NCBI RefSeq assembly: GCF_020921035.1
Contig: NC_063151.1
Location: 26,170,934 to 26,234,933 of the forward strand
DNA from: Rhodamnia argentea
Taxonomy: Eukaryota > Streptophyta > Magnoliopsida > Myrtales > Myrtaceae
DNA: 64,000 bases
Direction: 5' to 3'
Below, piece after piece: positions 1 to 12,985 of the stretch. Made by a program: the position numbers and the translations under genes. Under the pieces are notes generated by a model that saw nothing but the letters and a program-made list of their open reading frames with translations, did not search any database and was not told where the DNA came from. Each line of letters starts with the position of its first letter. The stretch's first letter is position 1.

Positions 1-53
1 TGTTCTGTTTAATTTAATATCCCAAACTAATACTATTGGTTGTGTTTGTTCAG

Positions 54-2270
54 GTATGATTATGGGTGCAGCAGCATCTACTGTTTTCTACAACCTTAAG
101 TTGAGGCATCCCACACTTGACCTGCCGATCATTGACTATGACTTGGCACTTCTTGTCCAGCCTATGTTGGTGCTTGGAATCAGTATCGGAGTTGCCTTCA
201 ATGTCCTATTTGCCGACTGGATGATCACAGTCTTGTTAATTATTCTGTTCATAGGTAATGCTCTTCTCAAGTTCAACCTTCTACTGATATTCTCTTCTTG
301 GGTGAGTGTCGTAATTGACAATACTTATTCGCAGGCACCTCGACAAAAGCGTTTTTGAAAGGTGTTGAAACTTGGAAAAAAGAAACAATACTCAAGAAGG
401 TGACCGAGGTCCGCTCATCTTAGTCCTTAACCAGTTTATTTGAGTAGTTTGATGTAATGGAGAGTTGAAACTTGCTTTTCTTTGATTTTCAGGAGGCTAC
501 CAGACGTCTGGAAACAAACGGTGAGTTGATCTATCATCTTATTTAATCTCCATCTCATTTGTTTGAACATTTCACTTGTGATACAAAATCAAAACTCAAA
601 AGGTGAAAAAAATGACCCTGCCGGCATTTTGTGGTTCATACCATTCTTGTACATGATACATTGAAACCTGAAATGCTGTCGATCTGTTTTTCAATAGGGA
701 ATGAAAGTGAGGAAGTGGAGTACAGAGATCTACCGGGAGAGCCAAATAATGGCAATGCGACAGAAAGCAAGGAAACCAAAAGAACTGAGGTAAGAAAATT
801 TCGAGCATTATTTTCCATAGTTAACAGGTCTAGAACTGAATTTTATTGCAATCCAGGTTTCTATTCTGGAGAATGTCTACTGGAAGGAACTGGGGCTTCT
901 TGTTCTTGTCTGGGTTGCCATACTTGGATTGGAAATCGGAAAGGTTCCAAATTGTATCCGATTAAGTTGTCGACATTATGCTGTGTTTTTGCACTTAAGA
1001 ACATGACTGATATTGTACTTCTATGTTGGGAACAGAATTACACGACCACCTGTTCAGCTCTATACTGGGTTTTAAATCTTCTGCAGGTGAGTGAATGCCC
1101 AGAATACCTGAACAGGTGCAAATTTTTAGGTTTTGCTTCCAGATGAGATCTCTCAACGAAGTCAATAATTTGCCTTTCAGATACCCGTCGCTTTTGGAGT
1201 TTCTGGGTATGAGGCTTATAGCTTGTACACAGGCCAAAGAGTGATAGCTTCCAGGGGTGAAGCAGGTGCTAACTTGAAAATACACCAGTTAGTCCTGTAT
1301 TGTGGCTTTGGCATAGCAGCGGGTGTGGTCGGGGGATTGCTTGGTCTTGGTGGAGGATTCATTTTGGGCCCACTTTTTCTTGAGCTGGGGATCCCTCCTC
1401 AGGTCACTAGTACTTTCCTTATCATCAAATATGTACAAGAGGCAATATTTTGGTTCCATAGAGAATTATTTAATCTGATTAAAATTCTTCTGATATTCAT
1501 GAAAGATGAGTGATTCTTGAGTAAAATGTTCCACTTCAAGAAGCAAGCTAGTCAAGAGACATCTGAGAGATATGAAAGAGAATTTTCTTCAGATATATGC
1601 TTCTTATAGATCATTAGTCTTTTCATTCTATCGAGTTTTTATGATGTCTCGATCGAAATTTCTTTTGTCTGTCCTGCAGGTCTCGAGCGCCACAGCCACT
1701 TTTGCCATGACATTTTCCTCGTCCATGTCTGTTGTAGAATACTACCTCCTAAAACGTTTTCCAGTTCCCTATGGTATGGCTTGTTTCAAATGCTACTTTA
1801 CTTTCAAGGGCAATGTTACGAATAGCATATTACATCCTGGGAGATCTGCTCATTAAAATTTAGATATGCTAATCTTTGGTTTGTTCATTGCAGCTCTCTA
1901 CTTCATGGCAGTGGCAACAATCGCTGCCTTCACGGGGCAACACGTTGTCAGACGGATAATAGCCATTCTAGGGCGAGCATCTTTGATTATTTTCATCCTT
2001 GCCTTCACAATTTTCGTGAGTGCAATATCACTAGGTATGTACCTCACATCAGGCACTGCAAATTGATTTAACTTGCATTTTGAATTCTGTTCTGATTTCG
2101 AGATTTACTAGGATAAATGTCCACATCGCATCTGCAAATTTATCCAATGTTTCCGTTGTGAATCATTCCTCTTTGTTTTGACAGGTGGGGTCGGTATAGT
2201 GAACATGATCGAGAAAATAGAGAATCACGAGTATATGGGATTCGAGGACATGTGCTCGGCGGATTCTTGA
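54..2270 (+). CDS. Sulfite exporter TauE/SafE family protein, 3' part
   Basis: This is the C-terminal 354 residues of a multi-pass membrane protein of the TauE/SafE family, a group thought to export sulfite or similar anions. Its substrate in plants is not settled. Exons by GT-AG logic: 54-254, 335-399, 493-520, 698-789, 857-943, 1036-1086, 1181-1402, 1680-1773, 1894-2034 and 2185-2270. Codon phase closes throughout and the protein ends MCSADS. Several hydrophobic segments are visible, and a glycine-rich stretch ([13 protein letters not shown]) in the seventh exon is the hallmark repeat of the family. The first exon in view starts in codon phase 2, so the start codon and roughly 120 residues lie off the left edge. 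The donor after 943 (AAG|gttcca) is weak and is the least certain junction. The closest Arabidopsis relatives from memory are the At2g25737-type proteins. Confidence 0.9.
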
Positions 2271-3861
2271 TACGACTATAATCTTTTCTGTTCTCCTCCT
2301 TCAGTATTCTACTGTTCTTATCTGAAGTGAAAACTTCTTGTCATGTTATGCACAATAAATTTTGATCATTCTTACATTTTGACCTATCAAGATAGGGCTA
2401 TGACCCATTTGTTAACCCATATTTGATGGGTTGGATTGTTACATGAGCTAGTTGTATTCGGTAAATGGATTATAAATGGTTCAGAATGGTGAAGCCCAAA
2501 ATAATATAGGTGTTGAATGGATTCATGACTTACTTAGACTCAATCCATTTATATGGCCCTCTCTTACCTTTTTCTTGCTCTCATTCGATCTCACGTTTGC
2601 TCACCTTGCACTTTCACGTCAATTTGAAAATAAATATAGAAGTATTTTAGCAATATGAATTGAGGCGGGTATAAATCGCTAAATTGTTATTGTACGAAAA
2701 TAAGCCGAACGGATTAAATAGGTCAATTTGGATCGTATTGTTTTCAACCGGATCCACCTGTTTAATAGGACTAATTACATTTAGTGTCTTTCTAGTTGAC
2801 AGTTGAACTTGCTCTTTGTTGGCCTGCCGTTCGCTAAGTCGCAAGCACAACCACTGCGGTTTAACGGCTAGATTACGCTATGCTGGCCATAACTACTCAA
2901 ATATTATTGTTAAGGTGGCTGATTGAGACTGACCTGATTGGTGGCGTATCTGGCATACTGAATAGATCTTGTCCCAGAATGCTGTTTGTCCTGTGATTGA
3001 ATAATTTTGTGTCCGATCGCCATCAGTTTAATGAATCAGCTAAACAGAAAAGACAGGTTTTAGGTGACATTGATGGCAGAGCCAGTCCCCCTTTTCCATG
3101 ATTAGGTGTGCTCAAAGACATGCCAATTTCAGTAATCGGTCCTGGTACTAGCTATTTCAGGCAGAATGTGCTCGCTTACCGTAGAACGAGAGCGCGAAAC
3201 CACCATCGACTCGACCGTGAGGCTAGTTTCACACTGAATCAAAGTTTCACGAAAATCGGTTCAACCTATTCAAATGTAATGACAAAAAGGAAAGGTCCCG
3301 GACCACCCGATTGAACTCGGTGGTTGCAATTCAGTTCTGAAATACCGGTTGAATAAGATATGGAGCGAATCCTTGCTACCAGAAATTATCAATGTTTGTT
3401 CTTGCATGGGATGGGGTTCTACAGTGAAAATGAGCACCTTCAGGTTTTACAAAAGGGCTGACATCTAGCACAGAACTTTATGCTTTCTTTGGGTTGATCT
3501 GTGTTGATTCCATTCCAAGGCACAACTCAAATGCCTAAGATTCGGCATTACAGAGACTTTCTTGTAACATATGTAATTCACTAATCATGACATTCCGTTT
3601 CTTTCAGACAAAATTCTTTCGAAGGTAAAAAGAGAATCAAGAATCCTTGCATCTGGGTAAGGTGTAAAGTACTATAGACTGTGCACTTTTACGGCAACAA
3701 GGCACTCTATCCATCGGTTGTACTCATTTAAATGATAAAATGAATGCTTACAATAGTCTTCTTTTCGAAGCAAAGGAAAAGATCAGAACTATTTAAGAAT
3801 CCCCCATTACTAATTTCCCCTGTTATCTTATATCCTCGGTATACTTTCATCACCACATATT
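2271..3861. other. Intergenic region between convergent genes
   Basis: This stretch holds the 3' flanks of the TauE-like gene (+) and the PDI-like gene (-). A likely polyadenylation signal, AATAAA, occurs at about 2353-2358 downstream of the TauE stop. The segment 3100-3350 is richer in CG and reads like an old dispersed repeat with a CGGTTC/ACCGGT-type composition, but I could not find matched ends. No coding capacity beyond short chance frames is supported. Confidence 0.6.
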
Positions 3862-6800
3862 TTACAATTCATCTTTAGGGTCGTCATCGCTGGATCTCAA
3901 ATGTTTTGAGATGAAATTCGCCATGCTTTTCAAGCTTGATTTCGCTAAAACTTTTATCTGCAAAAACAGGATGTCATGCATCAGATGAGTTGAAGCGGCA
4001 AAACTAATTAATAGTTACTTTTGGGGACATATATTACCGGATTGGCTTTGTCACTTGCAGGGTAAAGTAGGAGCGTCGGATAGTCAACCACCTGCAGAGA
4101 CAAATATAGTATAAATATGCAACTTTCCAAGAAAGAGAGGTTGCTCATTTTGTTATGTATCAGTAATGTCGAATAATGCTCCACACTGTTACAAAAGTTC
4201 GAACTCTGTTTGCTTTAGGACAAGCTGCTATTAAGAATCATCGTTTGTCTATCATGACATCAGCCATCTTATCAGGCAGCCAAAATGTTTTTGACTCCTA
4301 GCATGATTATATACATGCACTTCATCAATAACTTGATATGTAAATTTCCAATACACTTAAGAAGAAATTCACAATCTTTGATGTATCCTTTGAGAGACTA
4401 GTAACTTCCAGAGATCATGACAAGAACATGTTAACTACCTGTAATTTCGGATGTTCATTTGCAGAAGCATCGATCCTCGCAAAAACCAAATTATTCAAAT
4501 CTTTGAAGTGCTTAGCTAACTTCTCTACTTGCTTGCTTGTAGTCTCACAGTTGATGCACCAAGGCGAGTGAACCTGTGAAAGGAGATTTTCACAGTAATA
4601 CTTAGATTTGTTTGCTGTGGCTGTTGCATGCTGGTCATAAAGAAGATATTATATGACTGGATCGTACTTTAAAATGGCACAAGTGACTTCCATAAACTCT
4701 ATAATACTAAAAAGCAGGTGTTGGGGCTTGCAGTAAGCATATGCTATGTGCTTCTTACACAGCCAGACCATCATTAGATAAGCTATCCAAATGAGTGAAG
4801 TACTACCCAAGGAACTAACTAAGCTATGAAAGATGAAGAACACGTACCTCAAGAAAGACAGTCTTGGGACTGTTCAAAACTATGTCATCAAATGTCTTTC
4901 CCACAACGACCTGGATGCTTGCCTCTTTCTGCTATTTGCAAAATTGAAAGCATGAATAAAATACTATTAAGTCATTTAGGAAAAAACAAGTGCACAAGCA
5001 AGATGTCAAGTGAGCTGATGGTAGCAAACTCCATATCAATCCGAACCAACCCATATGCTCCCATTTTTAATAAACTTCTGGCTAGAAGCATACATGTACT
5101 ATAATGTGCCTCTCCATGGGTGTTTGGTAACCATGTATGTAAGGGTATAATAGGTAATTTAACAGGAAAAGCTTATAACAAAATGTTAACTGATTACTAT
5201 ACATAACATATACAGACAGAGATATTCACTTTTCACGACTCTTGCACGATTGTTGATGCATTTGTGCAAGATAAGAGCAGGACATTGCAAAAGTAACAGG
5301 ATAAAAACCTGGAAACAACATGGAGGAAGAGAAGAACTGCTAAGTTGGCAGCTGATTGTGTTATTCTTCAAAACCTAGTTTCAGTTAGTTTTGCATCCAA
5401 AGACAATTGAGGTAGTCTAATTGATACACGCAATTGAAAATGGCTTATGCAACCTTTATGCTATCAGGCCACAAGACTATTATAGAAATCAAATAGATAA
5501 GAGACTAGTGCAAATGACACGAGGGGCTACTGATGCATGGACGGACTTTCCCATAGCTTCTTGCTCATATTAAATAAGCATACTCACGCTGTCCGGTACT
5601 GGCTGAGACTTGAAGTAAGGAGATAATGAACCCTGGAGAAACTTTGAGCTGAAATCCTATGGAAGCAAATTCAGATAAACTGCTTAGTCCAGTAGGTAAG
5701 GAACATTTTCCAAGAAAACAACCACAAGAAACAAAGAGTTTACTTCTATGTTGGCTGGTGTTGGATCAGTCTCTAACAAATACTTGGAGCTGATTTTGCT
5801 ATCAAAAGCAGCCACCTAGTTAGGCATGCAAAAAGAAAACAAAATTCCATTAATTTGTAGATCCATTACAAAGGTCTTTAGAATTGACTGCCGAGTAATA
5901 GGAAACTAACCACGGTGTCCTCTGTGTCTTCAAGTCCATAAAGAGTTAAGAAGGGCTTTGCTAGGTTTTCGTCTGCAATGTCGATATAGATAAACATTAT
6001 CTATATCCCAAAATGGAGTTAGAAAACCATTGCCATCATGGGAAGAAGTTCAACTACAGTGGATTAAGGTCACTCTGTAGCAGGCATGGCGATTCACATC
6101 AACGTGTCATAATCATGCTTGTGATTAACATGTTAACTCGAATCGGACCAAGTGTTGTGTCATGTCAAAATAGCTTTTCTCTTTGTATTCATTGTTTTGC
6201 CTCATGTCATGCGGTGCAAACGAGTCGTGAGAATTCATCTCAGTCCAATTATGTACCTTTGACTTGAATTTTCTTGCCACATCTTGTAGAGGCTCATGAA
6301 GATCCTTGAAGTCTTGAGCGTTAGCAAACACAAAAAGCTGGAAAAGGGATACATGTGGCTGATGAGTCAATAGAGAAATTCTCCATGGTTATTTTCTCAT
6401 ACCAAGCTCAAAGCTTAAGAGCTCAAATATGTTAAGATAACAATCAGTGCAGTTGATGCTGATTATTGCATTAAGAACTGATGAAATGGGATTAACCAAG
6501 AACACAGGAAATAAGAAAAAACATGGGACAACAAACTCTCCTAGCTTTTATTTGACACATATTTCATTAATGGAAACAACTCAAAGCAAGATATGGAAAG
6601 TAAAGGTTAAGAAAAAGAATATTCAAGTTATCGTAAAATAGCACCTGGAGTTTTATGGGACTGGAGTAAACTCTGACGGAATTAAGCTCAGTCAATTTGG
6701 TAACTAACGGAAATTTGTTATGGTCCAAAAACTGCAGCAGCTTTTCCATTTCAAAGGCTCCTTCTGCATAATCAAATTTCAGTGTACTTGTAAGGTTTGG

Positions 6801-8635
6801 TTCCAATTGTCAGAAAAAAAGGGGATCGAGCTTTATTTTACATGTCCACTTTTTTATTAATGTTGCAGGCACCCTGGAATAAAGGTAATTATACATGCAA
6901 TAAGCCTTTATAGAGATTCCACGGCAGATTTGAGCATTCAGAACGCAACTATAGAAGAAGTTGCTACCTACCATATCCAGCATATCTTTCTGGCTCACTT
7001 TTGACAATGCCCAGGAAAAAGCTATAAGATTCAACGTCAGGGTAAAGAACACGGGCAGCCTCCAGGTTGCTAACTTCTACAAATTGGATTTCATTGTCGG
7101 CTGTCGCTGTTTTAACAAATTCTTCATAAGCAGAGCCCTGAAGAGAGAATTTTATTCCAGGTGAGTAAAAGTCATGAGAAACAATAGGATCTTTAATTAT
7201 CGACCCCATCAATTGACAGACAGTAATGAGATATAGCTGCAAAGCATCAACACATAAGAACACGTATTAACATAGGTTTTCTGTTAAAGGCCAATTCCAA
7301 CTATAAGGACTGGCACTCATGCAGCCAAACCAAGCAAACTGATGGGCCACAACTTTCAATGGAATAATAAACGAGAAAATGCACTAGCTATGGTCAACTT
7401 TACTTCCATCTGTCAAACAATCTGTCTCGTAAAGTAATCTGATCACACCCATACAAATAAAATAGACATATTTGTACCTCAAATTTCTCAAATACACCAA
7501 CGGCGAACATATGATACTTCTTAAGAAACTCTTCTGCTTCAGTCACACAGTTTACCCTAACAACGGGCACACCAGTCTTTTTCCTTGCCCAGATAACTAT
7601 TTCTTCCCTGTTCCATAATCAATGCAGATAGCTCAATACAACTGACATACAACGATTGCACCAGTCCAGATATACACTATATTGATGTAAATTTCCAGTC
7701 ATATAAAGGCCAATTCAACCAACATAATAACACAGCAACATAAAAAGAAAAGGGACAACATCAGTGACATAAGCTAGTCTGATTGCAAATCCTGTCACAA
7801 GTCAGACTGAGTAAACAAGTAATTAACCAAAAAAAGGAGAAAAATCATGTAGTGCACTTCAACTACGGTGAACCTTCAATCAACTGGCAATAATTCAGAA
7901 CAAACAGAAACGAAGTGGGGGACCAAAACTAGTTTCCACAAAGAAAACTCTTTCTTCTCTTCTTCCTTTTCAGATGACAACGAGGTAATATCATGACTTA
8001 TACCTGACTATGTCTAAGACTCCGGTCGGATCAAAGGCAGACCATCGACGCGCACATGGCATCGCACAAAGCTTTACCATAGAGTACCAATGTCCAAACA
8101 ACAGCTAAGAATGAACTGGAAAAACGACTTACGCAGAATATCCACCAGTGTAAGCCTGAGAGGTCCCATTGACAAACAGAAGCAAGGTGGGAAAGCCTTT
8201 GATCTTGAGAGCCGAAGCCGCTTTTGGATATCTCTCGGAATCGAGCTTGGCCAACACAACCGAACTCCCCAATGCTTTCAAGGTGTTTGCAGCCTCCGCG
8301 AACTGCGGCATCAATTCGGCACTCCTCGCACACCACGGAGCATAGCCCAGAACAAGAACATACTCGTTTTGCTCGATCACTCTCTTCGAGCTGTCACTGT
8401 TGAGCTCGACCACTATTCTCTGAGCTCTTGTCAGTACCTCGGCTTCCGAAAATCTCGCGTGCGTTTCTTGCTGTTGCTCCACCTCTTCATCTAGAGCTAA
8501 CAGTTCCTCAATCCCCTCCATATCTTCATCGACGAAGCTCTCTTTCTCTATCGGTTCCGAGATCGCGAGACTGAGTAACAGCAAAATGGTCAGCGTGAGA
8601 AGGGCGAATCCCGAAATGGGTTTCCCCAAACCCAT
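3862..8635 (-). CDS. Protein disulfide isomerase-like (PDIL1-5/1-6 type)
   Basis: This encodes a 531-residue ER thiol-disulfide oxidoreductase. Twelve exons fit GT-AG rules and phase: 8133-8635, 7478-7607, 6972-7137, 6645-6763, 6257-6337, 5914-6000, 5744-5815, 5588-5656, 4848-4931, 4439-4573, 4038-4091 and 3862-3957. A signal peptide covers about residues 1-26. The first thioredoxin domain has the non-canonical site WCARS (residues 101-105), which lacks the second cysteine. Two redox-inactive thioredoxin folds follow, then a second domain with WCINC (442-446). The chain ends in KDEL, the ER retrieval signal. The CxxS plus CxxC arrangement is typical of Arabidopsis PDIL1-5 and PDIL1-6, so I assign that clade. 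An in-frame GTG upstream would add four residues, but ATG at 8633-8635 directly precedes a good signal peptide and is preferred. It is convergent with the TauE-like gene. Confidence 0.95.
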
Positions 8636-9787
8636 TGCCTTTTCCACGAATTCGAGGCGAATTCAAGGGAAAAATGAGATCTTGACCCCGGTTTCAGGGT
8701 TTAAGATCTTGCAGATCAGTGTAGAAGCAAAGAAAGTTCTGAGAGCTAACGGCGGAGAGACAGTGGAACGTGAAGTTCAGAGGCCTTTTTGGAGAGCTTT
8801 CCGTGCTGAAACGACGTTGTCTGATTGCGTTAGGACCGCAAGGAAAAGGCGCGACTAGGGATTCTTTATCACAGAGAGCGAGCATATCATGCTGTCATTC
8901 TGTAAATGGTGAATCACTAGCCATGTGAAGACTTCAACAATTTATGGTAGGACAGCGGTTCTTGCCTGATTAACCAGAGCTTTAAAAAGTAGTTTTATCC
9001 CAGATGCTGTCATACTGGACGAGGACGGCATGTCTGCCCTCGGATGCTGAGCAGGATGTTAGCCAATTTGCGAAAATTTGCTTGCTAAATATTCATCTAG
9101 TTACTTAAAAACCCATGAACCGATATATAGTAGTTAACAATTATTGACTCGCCAATGTAACCTAAATACATCATCCTAGTAATCGGTTCGCAGAAAATAT
9201 ATTGCTGTGTAAGTAATCACACTCTAAAAAAAATACGCCAGTATCTTGAAAACTCGAGCTTTTTATTTTAGATTGGCATTTAATCGGACTTTTTTAAGGG
9301 AAAATTGTCCCAAAAATCCTAAACCTATTGCACTTTAACTAGTTTTTGATTCTAAATGTTTTAATTTTGCCAATCGAGTCCTAAATCTTTTCATGTTTTG
9401 CCAATAGAATTCATCGACTAAATTTTGACCTGGAAATTACCGACGTGGATGTTTCATAAAGTATAATAGTTTTATGATTTTTCGGTTAATTTTCCTGACT
9501 TTTTTACCTCGTTGTTATTATGCAATGACCCGCGATTTATTTTCGCGAACGGTTTTTTCAATTCTCGACCTTTTTTACCTCGTTGGCCGGCACAGGTATG
9601 CACATATCGACCATCTCATGTCGTTGCCAGTTTTGCCATGTCGGTCAAGAGAACCTTATAAGGAAAAACACGACAGCAATTCTTAACATGAGAAACGTTT
9701 TCTTATAAACATAAGCAATTGGACACTCGGCAAGAAATGCAGTGCAGAATGTTGTAGCATTCAAGGATTCACGAGGCACAGCAGGCA
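8636..9787. other. PDIL 5' flank, repeat fragment and CC-like 3' flank
   Basis: About 250 bases next to the PDI-like start are GC-balanced and probably hold its 5' UTR and promoter. The segment 9290-9470 is AT-rich and carries the phrase 'cctaaa...caat...gag' with a GACGTGG motif, as seen at the ends of the inverted-repeat elements near 28.9, 42.4 and 62.5 kb, so I read it as one end of such an element. No gene is supported. Confidence 0.5.
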
Positions 9788-12247
9788 TCAGCTGTATGTG
9801 CAGGAATCTTTCTTGAATATTATGGGCTTGGTACTGGTGGAGTCTATCGTGACTGGACAAGTGATTCGCTTCCGGTGTCTCGTCCTCACAAGCTTCCCGA
9901 CCACGTCACCTCGCGAGCGGATCTCGAACTGTAGCGTGAATGGGACCACTTCGCCTCCATTTTGCGAAACCGTTAAGCTCGATCCGGCCCCATACAGAGG
10001 AACCTTGTTCCCTTCCAAGTTCACCAGTACGGAGCGACGGCTCTTTCTCGGTTGGTAATGCTTCTTCAGCTGCAATCATGCAAGTCAAGTGGCAGTTGGA
10101 AACGATCAATCTAGATAGACTACGGTGTAAGAAACTTTCGAAGAAAGTCAATAATTTCATGGGTTGAAGCAAATCAATTCATTCAAGCAAAGTCTGCTTT
10201 CATGGTATTGCCAGGGAAATTGTGTAGTTCTAATCAAATAGATCAGTATCTTCCTCTGGCCTTTGAGTAATGGCTCGCGAGTCATGATATCAGCAAAAAG
10301 CGAAATCAAGTCCAGTCAACATAATTCACTGCTCGAAAGATGTGCTCGACTCATCCTTGATTCATCAGAACTTGAGCTCAACTCAATTAGGCGCTCGACA
10401 TGGTCGAGCTCTACTCAACTTCAGCATGATTATCCCAAACAAAACTGTAGACTAAGCTAAAGTGGGGCTCAAACTGGAAATGGAGCTTGAATTCCGGTTT
10501 CATATCGAAACAGAATTCAACAGTCATGTATTTCTATATACTATACATATGCTACCGAAAGTCAACTACTCAATTAGGTTCCCTAACCATGAAAGTCAGA
10601 GTGTTATGAACCTCAAACTTGACTTAATCCTCGAGCTACTCAACCAAAACAAAAAGTTTAATCAAGCATAAGTTCAACAAGTTAAGCTCAAGTAGTTCAA
10701 GAGTAGCCTGGCTCAGTATAACTCTAGAACCAAGTTTGCTGATTAGTCTTGTTGTCTCGCATTTCTAAGAAATCTAAAGAAGCGGTAATGGAGAAAGCTT
10801 TCACCTGTCCGGTGGCAACCGTGATCTCCAAGTACTTGAGATTGATAGGCGTAGAGCTCACATGGATGCCAAATAATGTCGCCGGATTGTAGACACTCAT
10901 CCTCAGAGATCCATTGAAGGTCAGCATCTTGGTCGTAACGCCGGAGAAATCTGAACCCTCCCCGACATAGAAGTTACTCACCGCCAAGCTCTGCAAAGGA
11001 AGTGAAAGCCAGCATATTATCACTTCTCTTCTTCCACTAAATTTTGCAGTCTGTGCATAAAGACCTTTTAATCGTCATGGGAGTGAATATCTCTTTCCCA
11101 GTACTAGTCTTTTGGTGAGTTAAAGGAGACAAGAAGCATGCGGAAGAAAATAAAGAATGATGACCAGTTCCGATTCTATGGGATATGAAATATGAGTCGA
11201 AGACATCTGTTGCCGGAACATATGTCAACTGAAAGAACTCACGAGCAAGAAAAGAAGTGATATACTGCCACCATACAATAGATACCGTCCTTGTTCTGTA
11301 CTTGAACTCTATGTTCAAAAGATCCCAAGTATTTTCCACTCTTCAGCATTTCCCGTAATCGAGAACGGGGGGACCAAATTGCAAAGGTTTTCCAAATACT
11401 TACCGGATGGTAAAGCAAATGAAATTACATAACGTCAAAGGTAAAGAACGCAGATTCATCAGCACTTTTTCTTTAAATAAAGAAATAGGCTTTGATTTCT
11501 TTAGAAACTCTAGATGCTATTTACGCTTCACGAACAACCGTCTCTTGCTTGACAATGTGAACTCCATGCATGTTTTTCGGGAAATTGGAAATAACTTGTC
11601 TAGGAAGTTTTTCTAGGAAAAAGCTTGCTCTCCAAATTGCTCATGCTTGTGACCCCATATGCAGGTTCCTTACCATACTGTCATTCATTTAGGATAGAGG
11701 CAGAGCTAAATTTCTGCTTCCACTCGATATATAGCCAGACATAAATCTGTGTCAAATTAAGAGAGACAAATTGAAACTATACCTTGACAGTGATCTCCGC
11801 TTTGTAAGGCCGACTCGCGCCCCAGATGATCAAACAGAACACTGTGAACAGAACCACGAAGCTGCAGAGAGCGATCAAGGCCTGGAACCGCCTCGTAAAT
11901 GCCTTGTCCTCCAATTCATCATAAGACCCCTCTTCCAAAATCACATTACACTCGGGCCAACCCTTGTCGTTCCTCTTCCTGCTTCCCTTCCTCCCCGAAG
12001 AGGACCTGAAAATCCCTGAGAAACGGCTGTATGAGGAGTTCCTCGAGTGCCGCCCGAACGAGGGGTGCGAGGGGGACTCCATGGGGCTATGTGACATCGG
12101 AGTGGCGTGCATTGATGAGGACTTGTCCCCATCATGAGAGTCTCTAGAAGGGCTTTGGACATAGTACATGGGACGTTTCGGAGACCTCGAAGGCGAGGAC
12201 GGCGCTGAACTTGTTATGTCAGACTCAGATTTCGTCGACAGCATCAT
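9788..12247 (-). CDS. COMPANION OF CELLULOSE SYNTHASE-like LEA_2 membrane protein
   Basis: Three exons (11783-12247, 10805-10990, 9788-10069) give a 310-residue type II membrane protein. The cytosolic N-terminus (residues 1-120) is rich in serine, arginine and proline and carries the conserved block YYVQSPSRDSHDG (28-40), which is diagnostic of the CC family (Arabidopsis CC1/CC2 and relatives). One transmembrane helix spans about 121-144. It is followed by an LEA_2-type apoplastic domain with two exon-encoded halves, including FGIHVSSTPINL and VPLYGAGS. In Arabidopsis CC1 and CC2 the N-terminus binds microtubules and supports cellulose synthesis under salt stress. The present copy lacks the proline-rich insert of CC1/CC2, so it may belong to the shorter CC3/CC4 group. 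Two adjacent ATG codons (12245-12247 and 12242-12244) could start it. Confidence 0.85.
10280..10735. repeat. Dispersed repeat in the CC-like second intron
   Basis: Inside the 735-base intron the sequence repeats short GCTCGAG/AACTTGAGCTC words in both orientations, for example near 10370-10410 and 10625-10700. This looks like an inserted element with CTCGAGCT-rich ends. I could not define exact termini or a target-site duplication. Confidence 0.35.
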
Positions 12248-12985
12248 ATTTCTATTCTAATCTAGGGGCTTTATCAGCATGAACGAATCAGCTCAGAAAA
12301 CTGCACAAAGACTCGAGACGGTGCTGGGGGGGGCCTTCACCACTTTTGCATTCATAACAGCTGCAAGAAATTAAATTTCAGAATCCAGCTAAAAACCAGA
12401 GATTAATACACTCATCTGCTCCACTACTCATGAATCATTTGACCGAAAATGACTTGTATTCATGCCAAACCGAGAACTTTGACAGGATTAGACCATAAAA
12501 GAGTGAAATTTCTCAGCTGGGTCGAATTCAAGAAGCGCACAAGTCGTTTCTTGAAGTGGCTTAAAGCGCCACAAGAAGCAAGATACACACGAGAAGGCGA
12601 CATATCTCCCACAAAGAAACATACAGGGCAATGAAAGAAGACAGAGAGAGAGAGAGAGACGACAAACAATTACCGCACGATTCAACCAAATTCCTCGGAA
12701 AAACTTCTGATGTATCACGTCACGCTCCGAATTTTCTTGAGCTAGAGGCTGATGATCATAAGGACGAGAGGTGCAGAAGAGGGCGTCAAGAGCAATTATT
12801 CAACACTCTCTCTCGCTCTCGCTGAATGTGCTGTGCAAGAGAGTAGGAAGAGAGTTTTTTTCTCAACGGCCAAAGAACAGAGAGTCCCACGTAACGCTTT
12901 GTAGAGAAAAGCAGCAACAGTTGCGCAGCCTCGGCCTCAGGCGCGGGCCCCGAGCCTACGTCAGCGCTGAGGTCCCGAACCAAGT
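12248..12985 (-). promoter_or_regulatory. 5' leader and promoter region of the CC-like gene
   Basis: The sequence upstream of the CC-like start codon is mixed in composition and carries a GA tract at 12643-12659 (CT on the gene strand). Such CT tracts are common in 5' leaders of plant genes and are sites for BPC-type GAGA binders. A 5' UTR intron ending near 12360 is possible, because a pyrimidine-rich run precedes CAG there. This is inference. Confidence 0.4.

Noticed and set aside
8090-8494. Plus-strand 134-codon frame opposite the first PDIL exon
   Set aside because: It is the complement of a conserved, correctly spliced PDI exon and has no independent support.
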